DNA from: Actinomycetota bacterium
GTDB taxonomy: Bacteria; Actinomycetota; Rubrobacteria; Rubrobacterales; Rubrobacteraceae
Direction of reading: 5' to 3'
Length of the DNA: 51,912 bases
Assembly (NCBI GenBank): GCA_004563715.1
Contig: ML214234.1
Span: 2,888-54,799 of the forward strand
Both the position numbers and the translations under genes were made by a program. Below, in pieces: positions 31,715 through 40,154 of this stretch. The notes beneath the pieces are model-generated. The model did not search any database. It saw only the letters and a program-made list of their open reading frames with translations, and was not told the DNA's origin. Position 1 is the first letter of the stretch, and each line of letters opens with the position of its first letter.

Positions 31715-31773
31715 AGCCCGGGCAAAGTCCACGGCCGCCTTTACGTTAGAGGCGGGCGTGTTGTGCCCGGGCT
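31715..31773. repeat. Nested inverted repeat in the intergenic region
   Basis: AGCCCGGGCA (31715-31724) is the exact reverse complement of TGCCCGGGCT (31764-31773). Inside, CCGCCT and AGGCGG form a second stem. Read as RNA this is a long two-part hairpin without a T-tract. It may be a structured small RNA, a binding site or a decayed terminator. Confidence 0.45.
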
Positions 31774-31960
31774 GAGGTAGTGTGTGGTGTAGTCGCGGCC
31801 TCTGTTCGTGGTGCTGGGGCGGGATCGGTTGTAACAAACGTTGATCTAGATGTATCCTTCTTGTTATCTCGAAGCGGTAAGCTGAGGACGATGGACGACC
31901 ACGCAGGCTTGCAAACGGCCGGTGGTGCAGGGTATATCAGAGATCGAGAGAGGTGGAGAG

Positions 31961-32593
31961 ATGCGATTGAGAAAGCTCGTTTTGCTGGTTGCAGCGCTGG
32001 CTATGGTCGTGGCGCTGGCGGCCTGCGGCGCTGACGAGCCGGCCGAGTCCGGCCAGGGTGAACAGACGGCGCAGCAAGAGCAGCAGACGGCCCCCGACGA
32101 GCAGGTCGCGCCGGACGCGGGCAACGAGCAGAACGAGGAGTCGGCGGAAGCCCCCGACGACGAGACCCTGTGGCTCACCGTGCCGGGGATGGAGCGGGTA
32201 GACAACGCGGAGATCCCGAGCGGGCCGGGCAACCGGGAGGCGCTGTTCCGGGAGAACACTGCTGTGCACGTCAAGGGTACCGGCTTCCCCTGGGAGGAAG
32301 AGGCCAACGTCTACATCGCCGGACACCGGCTCGGCTACCCGGGCACCGACAGCTACCTGGCGTTCAACGACATCGAAGAGCTGCAGAACGGGGACGAGAT
32401 CTTCCTCGAAGACGCTAACGGCACCCGCTACACTTACGAGGTCTTCAACACGCTGGTCGTGGAGCCTACCAACCTCTCCGTGCTCGATCCCCTGGAAGGA
32501 AAGAATATAGTCAGCCTCCAGAGCTGCACGCTGCCGGACTACAGCGACCGGATCATCGTGCAGGCCGAGCTCACGAACACCGAACAGGCTTAG
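31961..32593 (+). CDS. Sortase-like lipoprotein (class E type)
   Basis: A 210-residue exported protein. It has a signal peptide with lipobox LAAC (Cys22), a Gln/Glu/Asp-rich linker (25-68), then a sortase domain. Catalytic residues line up: His122 (IAGHRLGYPG), Cys189 (VSLQSCTLPD) and Arg197 (SDRIIVQAEL). Sortases normally carry a membrane helix; lipid anchoring is unusual. They cleave LPXTG or LAXTG signals and attach proteins to the wall. No substrate with a sorting signal is in the window. ATG at 31961 has GGTGGAG three bases upstream. Confidence 0.8.
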   Translation: MRLRKLVLLVAALAMVVALAACGADEPAESGQGEQTAQQEQQTAPDEQVAPDAGNEQNEESAEAPDDETLWLTVPGMERVDNAEIPSGPGNREALFRENTAVHVKGTGFPWEEEANVYIAGHRLGYPGTDSYLAFNDIEELQNGDEIFLEDANGTRYTYEVFNTLVVEPTNLSVLDPLEGKNIVSLQSCTLPDYSDRIIVQAELTNTEQA

Positions 32594-32620
32594 CCGGCGG
32601 GAACACCCGGGGCGCGGGTG

Positions 32621-32649
32621 AGGCCGGACGCCAACGTGGCGTCCGGCCT
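32621..32649 (+). terminator. Hairpin terminator after the sortase-like gene
   Basis: AGGCCGGACGCCA (32621-32633) pairs perfectly with TGGCGTCCGGCCT (32637-32649) across a 3-base loop, beginning 28 bases after the stop. Only a poor pyrimidine-rich tail (CTCTCGTTCG) follows, so efficiency is uncertain. Confidence 0.55.
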
Positions 32650-32653
32650 CTCG

Positions 32654-32682
32654 TTCGTGTCGGACTATACCCGCTGTAATAT
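32654..32682 (+). promoter_or_regulatory. Candidate promoter of xylulokinase
   Basis: TTCGTG (32654-32659) and TAATAT (32677-32682) are 17 bases apart. The minus-10 is good and the minus-35 weak. It would give a leader of about 98 bases before the GTG at 32787. Confidence 0.35.
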
Positions 32683-32786
32683 GCTGGTGGGGCTGGTGGG
32701 TTGCGGAGGTTCGTCTGGGAGTAGAGAAAGGCGTGGAGCCGCCCGAAGCCTCCGGCGGGTTTTGTCGTAAAGCAGGGGAGGTTCGG

Positions 32787-34232
32787 GTGTTTCTGGGGTT
32801 GGATCTCGGAACGGGCTCCGTAAAGGCGCTGTTGCTTGCCGAGGACGGAACGGTCCACGGCGAGAGCAGCGCCTCTTACGCCGTAGAGTCCCCTAGCGGC
32901 GGCTGGGCCGAGACAAACCCGGAGGACTGGTGGTCTGCCGCCGGGACCGCTACCCGGGCCGCCGTGAAAGACCGCGGGACCGGGGTATCCGCCGTCGGGC
33001 TCTCCGGCCAGATGCACGGCGTCGTAATGGCTGATGCCGACGGCCGGCCTCTGAGGCCCGCCGTGCTCTGGGCCGACACCCGCTCCACCGGGCAGCTGGC
33101 CGCGTACCGCGAGCTCGACGGGCGGCTCCGGCAGCAACTCGCCAACCCGCCCGCCACCGGCATGGCAGGACCCACGCTGCTCTGGCTCCGCGACCACGAG
33201 CCCGAAACCTACCGGGCCGCCCGGTGGGCGCTACAGCCCAAAGACTGGCTGCGGCTGCGGCTCACAGGCGAGGCAGCCTCCGAGCCATCCGACGCCTCCG
33301 CGACGCTGCTCTACGATCTCTCCGCCGACGACTGGGCTCGGGAGGTCGTCGAGACGCTGGGGCTGAGGCGGGAGCTGCTGGCCCCGCTCGTCGGCTCCGG
33401 GGAGCGGGCGGGGAGCCTGACGGAGCCCGCCGCCCGATACCTCGGGCTGCAGCCGGGCGTGCCGGTCGCGGCGGGCGCGGGCGATACGGCGGCGGCGATG
33501 CTCGGTAGCGGGCTGTCAGACCCCGGCGACGCCCAGATAACCGTGGGGACCGGCGGCCAGGTCGTGGTCCTCAAAGAGAGCCCCGAGCCTGACCCCCACG
33601 GGCGCACCCAGCTCTACCGGGCCGCCTCGGACCTCTACTACGCGATGGCCGCCATGCAGAACGCCGGGCTCGCCCTCGAGTGGGCGCGGCGGGTCCTGGG
33701 CGCCTCGTGGGAGGAGGTATACGACGAGGCGTTCGCCGTGCCGCCCGGTGCTGGGGGCGTGACTTTTCTTCCGTACCTGAGCGGGGAGCGGACGCCGCAC
33801 TTCGACCCTGCCGCCCGGGGAGCCTGGACCGGCCTCGGGCTCGGCCACGACCGGGGCCATCTGCTGCGGGCCGCCCTGGAAGGCGTGGCCTTCTCGTTGC
33901 GCGAGGGTCTGGAGGCGCTGGAGGCCGCCGGTACCCCCGCCTCCGAGCCGCGCCTGGCCGGCGGCGGAACCGCCAGAGAGCCCTGGCGCAGGCTCCTCGC
34001 CGACGTGCTGGGCCGCCCGCTGCGGCTGCTCCCCGAAGGGGTAGCCGCCACGGCTTCGGCCCGGGGCGCGGCCCTCCTGGCCGGCGTCGCTGCGGGGAAC
34101 TACGATTCGGCCGGGACGACGCTCGCGCTCGCGCCGGGGCCCGTGGGGACCATCGAACCCGGCGGGCGGGGTGGGGAGTACGAGCACGCCTACCGCCGCT
34201 ACCGGGAGCTCTACCCGCGCCTGCGGCCATGA
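32787..34232 (+). CDS. xylB: Xylulokinase (FGGY family)
   Basis: A 481-residue sugar kinase. N-terminal ATPase loop LGLDLGTGSVKALL (3-16), substrate block GLSGQMHGVV with DGRPLRPAVLWADTR (about 78-108), second ATP block ITVGTGGQVVV (about 250), and C-terminal LAGGGTAREPW. It phosphorylates D-xylulose to xylulose 5-phosphate. I choose GTG at 32787 with GGGGAGG five bases upstream; an upstream in-frame extension is not family-like. No xylose isomerase or transporter is adjacent, so another ketopentose or pentitol product is possible. Confidence 0.88.
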   Translation: MFLGLDLGTGSVKALLLAEDGTVHGESSASYAVESPSGGWAETNPEDWWSAAGTATRAAVKDRGTGVSAVGLSGQMHGVVMADADGRPLRPAVLWADTRSTGQLAAYRELDGRLRQQLANPPATGMAGPTLLWLRDHEPETYRAARWALQPKDWLRLRLTGEAASEPSDASATLLYDLSADDWAREVVETLGLRRELLAPLVGSGERAGSLTEPAARYLGLQPGVPVAAGAGDTAAAMLGSGLSDPGDAQITVGTGGQVVVLKESPEPDPHGRTQLYRAASDLYYAMAAMQNAGLALEWARRVLGASWEEVYDEAFAVPPGAGGVTFLPYLSGERTPHFDPAARGAWTGLGLGHDRGHLLRAALEGVAFSLREGLEALEAAGTPASEPRLAGGGTAREPWRRLLADVLGRPLRLLPEGVAATASARGAALLAGVAAGNYDSAGTTLALAPGPVGTIEPGGRGGEYEHAYRRYRELYPRLRP

Positions 34233-34308
34233 TCGCGCCCTCCCAGGACGACGAACAACGAGAATTGTGAGAGGAAACGCTCGGCAAGGTTTCACACCTT
34301 GATACACT

Positions 34309-35778
34309 ATGTTCCGAATAGACCTGGGAGTTGATCGGCGAGCTTTGTTGAGCAGAGATCGGAGAAGCCTCATACCTGACGGAGACATCGGCCTCGCGGG
34401 GGAGACCCCCGAGCGCGCCCGCTGGGTGCTGGCGGACCTGGCCAGCCGGGTCCTGTCGAAGGGCTCCGGCCTCCGGGAGGCGGGGTTGCAGACCGTGCGC
34501 CTGGAGCTTCCCGTGGCGCCGCTCGACCCGCTCGCGTGGCTCGGCGAGCAGGCCGGAGGGCCGAAGTTCTACTGGTCCGGGCGTGAAGACGATGCCGAAG
34601 TGGCGGCCCTCGGCGCGGCGGACCTGCACGAGGGCGAGGCTCCCGAAGACCCCGCCGCCCTCAGAAAACGGCTGGCGCCGCTGCTGGCCACCGGCGACCC
34701 GCGGGTACGCTACTACGGAGGCCTGCGGTTCGACCCGGAACAGGACCCGTCCGGCGAGTGGGCGGCCTTCGGGGCCTTCCGCTTTCAGCTACCCCGCTTC
34801 GAGCTGGGCGTCCGGCAGGGGAGAGCGACTCTCGCCTGCAACCTGGTGCTGCCCCGGGACGCCGGACGGGCGGACGAGGTACTGGGCGAGATCGAGGGCC
34901 TTTCTTTCGGGCGGGCCGCCACGGTTCCCGGGTTACCCCGGGCGGTTTTGCGGGACGACTCTCCCGAATATCCGGAGTGGCGGCGAAACATAGACCGGTC
35001 GCTGTCGGCCTTCGGTGAGCGTCGGCTGGACAAGGTGGTGCTCGCCCGCCGGGCGGCGTTCCTCTTCGACGGCGAACTGGACCCGGTGCTGCTCGCCCGG
35101 GACTTGAAAAAGGCCACGCCGGGTTGTTTCCATTTCTACGTGGAGCCCGAGAAAGGCGCGGCGTTCGTCGGGGCTTCGCCAGAACGGTTGTTCCGGCGCA
35201 GCGGCAGGAGCATCGCGAGCGAGGCTATCGCCGGGACCCGGCCCCGCGGAGACTCCGAGGCGGACGACGACGGCTTCCGCGACGAGTTGCTCCGCAGCGA
35301 CAAGGACCTGGCCGAGCATTCTTACGTCCGGACCAGCATCCGCGAAGCCCTCGCGCCGCTGTGCGAGGAGCTGGAGGTCGAGCAGAGCACCTCGGAGATG
35401 AAGCTGACCAGCCGCCGGCACCTGGTCTCCGGGGTCAGCGGGACCTTGCGCCCGGGCGTCTCGGACGCCGAGTTGCTGGCGGCGCTGCACCCCACACCCG
35501 CCGTCGGCGGCTACCCCAAAGAAGAGGCCCTGGCGGAAATCCGGGCCCTGGAGGCCTTCGACCGCGGCTGGTACGCCGGGCCGGTAGGCTGGATCGGCGC
35601 GGACGCCGCCGAGTTCGCCGTGGGCATCCGGTCCGGGCTCGTCTCGGGGCGGAACCTGGCGCTGTTCTCCGGGGCCGGCATCGTCTCCGGCTCCATCCCC
35701 GAGGAGGAGTGGGCGGAGATCGAGCAGAAAATCGGCGACTTCACCAGGGTTCTCGGGCTTGACCCCGGATACTGCTAG
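34309..35778 (+). CDS. menF: Isochorismate synthase (menaquinone pathway)
   Basis: A 489-residue chorismate-utilising enzyme. The C-terminal chorismate-binding domain includes KVVLARR, FVGASPERLFRR (about 285), SEAIAGTRPRGDS (about 305), EMKLTSRRHLVSGVSG and the final GAGIVSGSIPEEEWAEIEQK. It converts chorismate to isochorismate, the first menaquinone step. ATG at 34309 has no ribosome site and directly abuts a TACACT box; in-frame TTG codons at 34345 and 34348 are alternatives. Salicylate synthesis is a less likely role given menD immediately downstream, overlapping by 20 bases. Confidence 0.92.
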   Translation: MFRIDLGVDRRALLSRDRRSLIPDGDIGLAGETPERARWVLADLASRVLSKGSGLREAGLQTVRLELPVAPLDPLAWLGEQAGGPKFYWSGREDDAEVAALGAADLHEGEAPEDPAALRKRLAPLLATGDPRVRYYGGLRFDPEQDPSGEWAAFGAFRFQLPRFELGVRQGRATLACNLVLPRDAGRADEVLGEIEGLSFGRAATVPGLPRAVLRDDSPEYPEWRRNIDRSLSAFGERRLDKVVLARRAAFLFDGELDPVLLARDLKKATPGCFHFYVEPEKGAAFVGASPERLFRRSGRSIASEAIAGTRPRGDSEADDDGFRDELLRSDKDLAEHSYVRTSIREALAPLCEELEVEQSTSEMKLTSRRHLVSGVSGTLRPGVSDAELLAALHPTPAVGGYPKEEALAEIRALEAFDRGWYAGPVGWIGADAAEFAVGIRSGLVSGRNLALFSGAGIVSGSIPEEEWAEIEQKIGDFTRVLGLDPGYC

Positions 35779-37507
35779 GGCCAACCGCCTCTGGGCCTAC
35801 CTCATCGTCGAGGAGCTGGTCCGCAACGGCGTAGACTTTTTCTGCGTCGCCCCCGGCTCCCGCTCGACGCCGCTGGTCGCTGCGCTCGCCGGGAACCTCC
35901 GCGCTGAGAACCTCGTCCACTTCGACGAGCGGGGAACGGCCTTCGCCGCTTTGGGCTACGCCCGCGCCACGGGCCGGCCGGCGGCCTGGATCACGACCTC
36001 CGGCACGGCCGTCGCCAACGGCCTGCCCGCCGTGGCCGAGGCCGCCACGGACGGCGTGCCCATGATCCTGCTCACCGCCGACCGCCCCCCCGAGCTGCGG
36101 CAGACCGGCGCCAACCAGACCATCGACCAGCCGGATATCTTCGGCGACTTTGTTCGCTGGAGCTTCGACCTGCCCGCCCCCGACCTTTCCGTAGACCCCA
36201 CCTCCGTACTGACCACCGTGGACCAGGCCGTCTACCGCGCCCGCCGCGCCCCCAAGGGACCGGTACACCTAAACCTCATGTTCCGTGAGCCTTTTCTCCC
36301 CAATACAGAGGACGAAGGTGAGAGAGAGCTTGCCCCGGGTAAGTGGCGCGAGAGCGGCATCCCCTACACGCGGTACGCGGTTACGGAGCCCGAGGTGGGC
36401 GAGGGAGAAGCCGAGCGTCTGTGGGACGAGCTACGTCCTGTGAAACGCGGCCTGGTTGTTGCGGGCCGCCTTGAGTCTGAGCTTCAAGGTAAGGCCGTGT
36501 TGCGGCTCGCGGAGGCGCTCGGCTGGCCGCTGCTACCGGACGTGGGCTCCCAGGTCCGGCTCGGTGCGGGATCCCGGAAGGCCGCCGCGTTCTACGACGC
36601 CCTGCTGGCGGACGGGGGCTTCCGGGAAGAGCACGCGCCGGAGGCGGTGCTCCACTTCGGAAGCCGGGCTCTCTCGAAGCGGCTGGAGCGGTTCCTGGCG
36701 GTCGCCGCCCCCGACCCCTACGTCGTCGTGCGCGAGAACCCGTTCCGCCTCGACCCCGCCCACCGGGTAACGCACAGCGTCGAGGCCGCCATCCCGCGCT
36801 TCTGCTCCGCGCTCGTCCGGGCGGCGGGCCGGAACCCCGCGGCCGCTGATGTAGCCTGGCGGGGGGGCTGGCTGAAGGCTTCGGCGGGGCTGGAGGAGCG
36901 GCTGGACCGGATCTTCGCCGGCCCGCGGGAGCTGGGCGAGCCGCTCGTCGCGCGGCTCGTCTCGCGCCACATACCGGAGGACCACGGCCTGGTGCTCGCG
37001 AGCAGCATGCCGGTGCGGGACGCGGACACGTTCGCCGCGACGGACGGACCGCCGGTCCCGGTCGCCGCCAACCGGGGCGCGAGCGGCATAGACGGCACCG
37101 TCGCCACCGCCGCCGGGTTCGCCCGGGGCTCCGGCCGGGGCGTCACCATGCTCATAGGGGACCTCGCGCTCCTGCACGACCTGAACTCGCTGGCGATGCT
37201 GAGAGACCTGCCGGTGGTCGTGGTGGTGCTCAACAACGACGGCGGCGGCATCTTCTCTTTCCTGCCCGTCTCCCGGCATCAGGGGTTCTTCGAGCCGTAC
37301 TTCGGCACGCCGCACGGCCTGGGCTTCGAGGGCGCGGCGGCCATGTTCGGACTGCGGTACGACAACCCGCGCTCGGCGGCGGAGTTCGTGGAGGTCTACG
37401 AGGCGGCCTGCGGAGGGGGCAGACCGGCCCTGGTCGAGATCCGCACCCGGAGAGACGAGAACGTCGCGCAGCATCACGACCTACTCGGGCGGCTCGTCTC
37501 CGGCTAG
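35759..37507 (+). CDS. menD: 2-succinyl-5-enolpyruvyl-6-hydroxy-3-cyclohexene-1-carboxylate synthase
   Basis: A 582-residue thiamine-diphosphate enzyme. Catalytic Glu in FDERGTAFAALGYA (about 57-70), GSRSTPLV near 36, ThDP/Mg motif GDLALLHDLNSL to LNNDGGG (about 465-497). It joins isochorismate and 2-oxoglutarate with loss of CO2 and pyruvate. The TTG start at 35759 lies inside the end of menF, so translation is coupled. Length matches MenD (about 550-580). Confidence 0.94.
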   Translation: MTPDTARANRLWAYLIVEELVRNGVDFFCVAPGSRSTPLVAALAGNLRAENLVHFDERGTAFAALGYARATGRPAAWITTSGTAVANGLPAVAEAATDGVPMILLTADRPPELRQTGANQTIDQPDIFGDFVRWSFDLPAPDLSVDPTSVLTTVDQAVYRARRAPKGPVHLNLMFREPFLPNTEDEGERELAPGKWRESGIPYTRYAVTEPEVGEGEAERLWDELRPVKRGLVVAGRLESELQGKAVLRLAEALGWPLLPDVGSQVRLGAGSRKAAAFYDALLADGGFREEHAPEAVLHFGSRALSKRLERFLAVAAPDPYVVVRENPFRLDPAHRVTHSVEAAIPRFCSALVRAAGRNPAAADVAWRGGWLKASAGLEERLDRIFAGPRELGEPLVARLVSRHIPEDHGLVLASSMPVRDADTFAATDGPPVPVAANRGASGIDGTVATAAGFARGSGRGVTMLIGDLALLHDLNSLAMLRDLPVVVVVLNNDGGGIFSFLPVSRHQGFFEPYFGTPHGLGFEGAAAMFGLRYDNPRSAAEFVEVYEAACGGGRPALVEIRTRRDENVAQHHDLLGRLVSG

Positions 37508-37546
37508 AGAAGCCTCTCGAACCCAAGGTCCAGGCGGGCGGCGTAT

Positions 37547-37575
37547 TTGCATTGCGCAAGCATAACTGCTAGCAT
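37547..37575 (+). promoter_or_regulatory. Promoter upstream of the methyltransferase gene
   Basis: TTGCAT (37547-37552) and TAGCAT (37570-37575) are separated by exactly 17 bases, in an AT-richer patch. The next gene starts 48 bases downstream. This splits the men locus into at least two transcription units. Confidence 0.5.
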
Positions 37576-37623
37576 AAACAACATGTATTGAAGAGAATCG
37601 AATACGAGCCCGGAGGTTCTGGT

Positions 37624-38538
37624 ATGACGGATGGCCGGTCCTTGCATCACCAGAAGTCCGGGAAGGTGAGCTTCGCCCACGTCTACGATCTCCGGGACCC
37701 CCGGGGCTACTTCAACACCCTCGGGAAGTTCGACTACAGCATAGCTGGCGACGGCCAGAGGCTCTTCAGGATGCTCCTGGAGACCAGAAAAAACGGCACA
37801 GACGACAGTCCGGCGTGCGTCGTGGACGTCTGTTGCTCGTACGGCATAAACGCGGCCCTGCTCAAGCACCACGTAACGCTGGACGACCTCTACGAGCGTT
37901 ACGGGTCGGAGGAGTTGAGGACGCTCTCGGACGAGGAGCTGGCGGTCGCCGACGCGGAGTACTACGGTAGCCGGCGCCGGGAGAACGCGTCCAGGGTCGT
38001 TGGCGTAGACGTCGCCTCCAACGCGGTCTCTTACGGCCTGCGGGCCGGGTTGCTAGACGCCGGGGCCGCCGAGAACCTGGAGGATGGAGACCCTTCGGAG
38101 GCGCTCCGCCGCGAGGTCTCGCGGGCGGACCTGATGGTCGTTACCGGCGGGGTGGGGTACATCTCGGGGCGCACCTTCGGGCGCTTGCTCGACTGCTGCG
38201 CGGGGCGTCCCACACCCTGGGTTGCGGCCTTCGCGCTGCGCTGGGTCCGATACGAGGAGATCTCGTCCGCCCTCTCGGGGTACGGGCTGGTGACGGAGAG
38301 CCTGGGCGGCCACACTTTCCGCCAGCGGCGCTTCGTAAACGACGCCGAGCGCGAGTACGCCCTGACAGAGCTGGCCGCGATGGGGATAGACCCCGAAGGC
38401 AAAGAGTCCGAGGGCTACTATCACGCCAACTTCTACCTCTCCCGGCCGCGGGAGCAGGTCCTGGAGAAGCCGGTACACGAGCTGCTAGAGCCGGTGTTGG
38501 AGGCCGGTGAACCATCGGACCGGGACGGCTGCCGGTAG
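37624..38538 (+). CDS. SAM-dependent methyltransferase-like protein
   Basis: A 304-residue class I methyltransferase-like protein. The SAM loop is VVDVCCSYGINAALL (about 66-80), with an acidic VVGVDVASNAV later and VTGGVGYISGRTF near 177. It is not MenG/UbiE, which has a different motif set. Related proteins are common in actinobacteria, with unknown substrate. ATG at 37624 has GGAGG seven bases upstream. Placement inside the men locus invites a quinone-related role, but the separate promoter and family difference argue for caution. Confidence 0.75.
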   Translation: MTDGRSLHHQKSGKVSFAHVYDLRDPRGYFNTLGKFDYSIAGDGQRLFRMLLETRKNGTDDSPACVVDVCCSYGINAALLKHHVTLDDLYERYGSEELRTLSDEELAVADAEYYGSRRRENASRVVGVDVASNAVSYGLRAGLLDAGAAENLEDGDPSEALRREVSRADLMVVTGGVGYISGRTFGRLLDCCAGRPTPWVAAFALRWVRYEEISSALSGYGLVTESLGGHTFRQRRFVNDAEREYALTELAAMGIDPEGKESEGYYHANFYLSRPREQVLEKPVHELLEPVLEAGEPSDRDGCR

Positions 38539-38604
38539 CCGGAACCCCTTGCGCTCCCTGGTCCGGGCGTCTAATCTCCGGCTGAGAGCTGGAGAAGGCG
38601 GGAC

Positions 38605-39255
38605 ATGGCCACCATATACGCGATCTTCGTGGGACAGCCGCGGACCATCACCGACGAGAACGGCACCTGGCGCTCGTCCATCTTCCGCGAGCCCGTAGAG
38701 AAAGAGGTAGCGGTCAGTACGCGGGGGCTGGCGGGCGACCGGGTGGCCGACACGAAGAACCACGGCACCCCGGACCAGGCGGTCTGCTGCCACGCCTTGG
38801 AGCACTACGCCCACTGGAACGCCGTGTACGGCCTCACCGGCGAGCAGGCCCTCGGTCCCGGGGGCGTGGGCGAGAACTTTACCCTCGCCGGTATCTCGGA
38901 AGACGAGGTCTGCGTCGGCGACGTGTACGCCGCGGGCACGGCCCGGGTGCAGGTGAGCGGCCCGCGCGTCCCCTGCCGCAAGCAGGACCGCAAGCTCGGG
39001 CTCTCGGGCTTCCGGGAGCGCACGCTGGAAACGCTGCGGACGGGGTTCTACGCCCACGTCCTGGAGCCGGGGGTCGTGAGACCGGGGGACGAATGGCGGC
39101 TCGAAGAGCGGCCCCGGCCACGACTGACGCAGCGCAGGATCAACGCGTGCGCCCACCACCGCTTCGACGTGGAATTGGCCGGGGAGCTGCTGGAGACCCC
39201 CGAGCTGGCCGAGGGGTGGAAGAAGATCCTGGGCCACCTGCTCTCTCGCCGGTAG
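38605..39255 (+). CDS. MOSC domain protein (YiiM-like)
   Basis: A 216-residue MOSC-domain protein. Characteristic blocks are GLAGDRVADTKNHGTPDQAVCCH (about 41-63), GPGGVGENFTLAG (about 84-96) and VSGPRVPCRKQD with the conserved Cys (about 123-134). MOSC proteins handle molybdenum-cofactor-bound sulfur or reduce N-hydroxylated bases, as YiiM does. ATG at 38605 has a weak GAAGGCGGG before it. A link to the molybdenum hydroxylase 8 kb upstream is possible but unproven; it lies between the methyltransferase and menH. Confidence 0.88.
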   Translation: MATIYAIFVGQPRTITDENGTWRSSIFREPVEKEVAVSTRGLAGDRVADTKNHGTPDQAVCCHALEHYAHWNAVYGLTGEQALGPGGVGENFTLAGISEDEVCVGDVYAAGTARVQVSGPRVPCRKQDRKLGLSGFRERTLETLRTGFYAHVLEPGVVRPGDEWRLEERPRPRLTQRRINACAHHRFDVELAGELLETPELAEGWKKILGHLLSRR

Positions 39256-39280
39256 GCTGACTGATGGAGCTCGTTTTCGA

Positions 39281-40105
39281 TTGAACGCCTTGAACCACAC
39301 CGTTTCAGGCCTCACGGGTCGCCGGTCAGTCCTCTTTCTGCACGGCTTTATGGGCGCGGCCACGGACTGGGAACCCGTTATTGACGCCCTCGGCGACCGG
39401 TTCTTCTGTATCGCCGCCGACCTGCCGGGGCACGGGGGCTCGCTGCGGCTGCCGGACGACGCCTACACCATCGAGGGGGCGGGCCGGGCGGTGATCGGGC
39501 TGCTCGACGGGCTGGGGGTGGAGCGCGCGGTGCTCGCCGGGTACTCGATGGGCGGCCGGCTGGCGCTGTACGTGGCGCTCCGCCACCCGGGGCGGTGCGC
39601 CGGGCTCGTCCTGGAGTCGGCCTCGCCGGGACTGGAAGACGCGGCGGCACGGGCAGACCGGCGCCGCGCCGACGAGGAGAAGGCCGCGCGCCTGGAGTCG
39701 GGAGATTTCGAGGAGTTCCTGCGTGACTGGTACCGGCAGCCGCTCTTCGCGCCGCTGGCCCGGGACGAGGACCTGCTCCGGCGCACCGTAGAGGCCCGGC
39801 GCGCTAACGTCCCCCGGGAGCTGGCCCGCTCGCTGCGGGGGATGGGGACCGGCAGCCAGCCTTCGCTTTGGGAGGAGCTTGCCGGGCTCCGGCTGCCGGC
39901 GCTCGCGCTGGCCGGGGAGCTGGACGAAAAGTACGTCGCCCTCGCGCGCCGGATGGCTGGATTGAGCCGGAACCTGCGCGCGGATATCGTCCCCGAAGCT
40001 GGGCACAATGTCCACGCGGAGTCGCCCCGAGAGCACCTCGAAGCTCTGGAGCGTTTCATGCGGGCTGATGAGCCAGGGTTAGACTCCGTAACGCCCGGTC
40101 TCTAG
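39281..40105 (+). CDS. menH: 2-succinyl-6-hydroxy-2,4-cyclohexadiene-1-carboxylate synthase (alpha/beta hydrolase)
   Basis: A 274-residue alpha/beta-hydrolase. Oxyanion block [14 protein letters not shown] (about 19-32), nucleophile Ser in [10 protein letters not shown] (about 88), and His in [10 protein letters not shown] near 245. The DWE and GYSMGGR patterns are typical of MenH. It eliminates pyruvate from the MenD product. The start is TTG at 39281 or 39290; ribosome site weak (GGAG 11 bases upstream). The next gene menB has its own minus-10 box. Confidence 0.85.
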   Translation: MNALNHTVSGLTGRRSVLFLHGFMGAATDWEPVIDALGDRFFCIAADLPGHGGSLRLPDDAYTIEGAGRAVIGLLDGLGVERAVLAGYSMGGRLALYVALRHPGRCAGLVLESASPGLEDAAARADRRRADEEKAARLESGDFEEFLRDWYRQPLFAPLARDEDLLRRTVEARRANVPRELARSLRGMGTGSQPSLWEELAGLRLPALALAGELDEKYVALARRMAGLSRNLRADIVPEAGHNVHAESPREHLEALERFMRADEPGLDSVTPGL

Positions 40106-40141
40106 CGTAGATGGCTTTACGGCAGCGAGTCTCCGGATCTC

Positions 40142-40147
40142 TATAAT
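40142..40147 (+). promoter_or_regulatory. Perfect minus-10 box giving a probably leaderless menB mRNA
   Basis: A consensus TATAAT lies seven bases before the menB ATG, and no Shine-Dalgarno sequence is present. Transcription would start at or beside the ATG. The minus-35 region lacks a good TTGACA. Confidence 0.55.
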
Positions 40148-40154
40148 CCCCACC

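Larger units (their letters stand above)
31619..31960. other. 342-base divergent intergenic region
   Basis: The region lies between the phasin-like gene (minus) and the sortase-like gene (plus) and shows no credible coding frame. It contains the phasin-like promoter, the nested inverted repeat at 31715-31773, and upstream of the sortase gene a GGGTAT (31930-31935) that could be a stress-sigma minus-10 without a clear partner. The first 90 bases are markedly AT-richer than the flanks. Confidence 0.7.

Noticed and set aside
37624-38538. MenG/UbiE demethylmenaquinone methyltransferase
   Set aside because: Its SAM-binding loop and other blocks (VVDVCCSYGINAALL, VTGGVGYISGRTF) are not those of the UbiE family.
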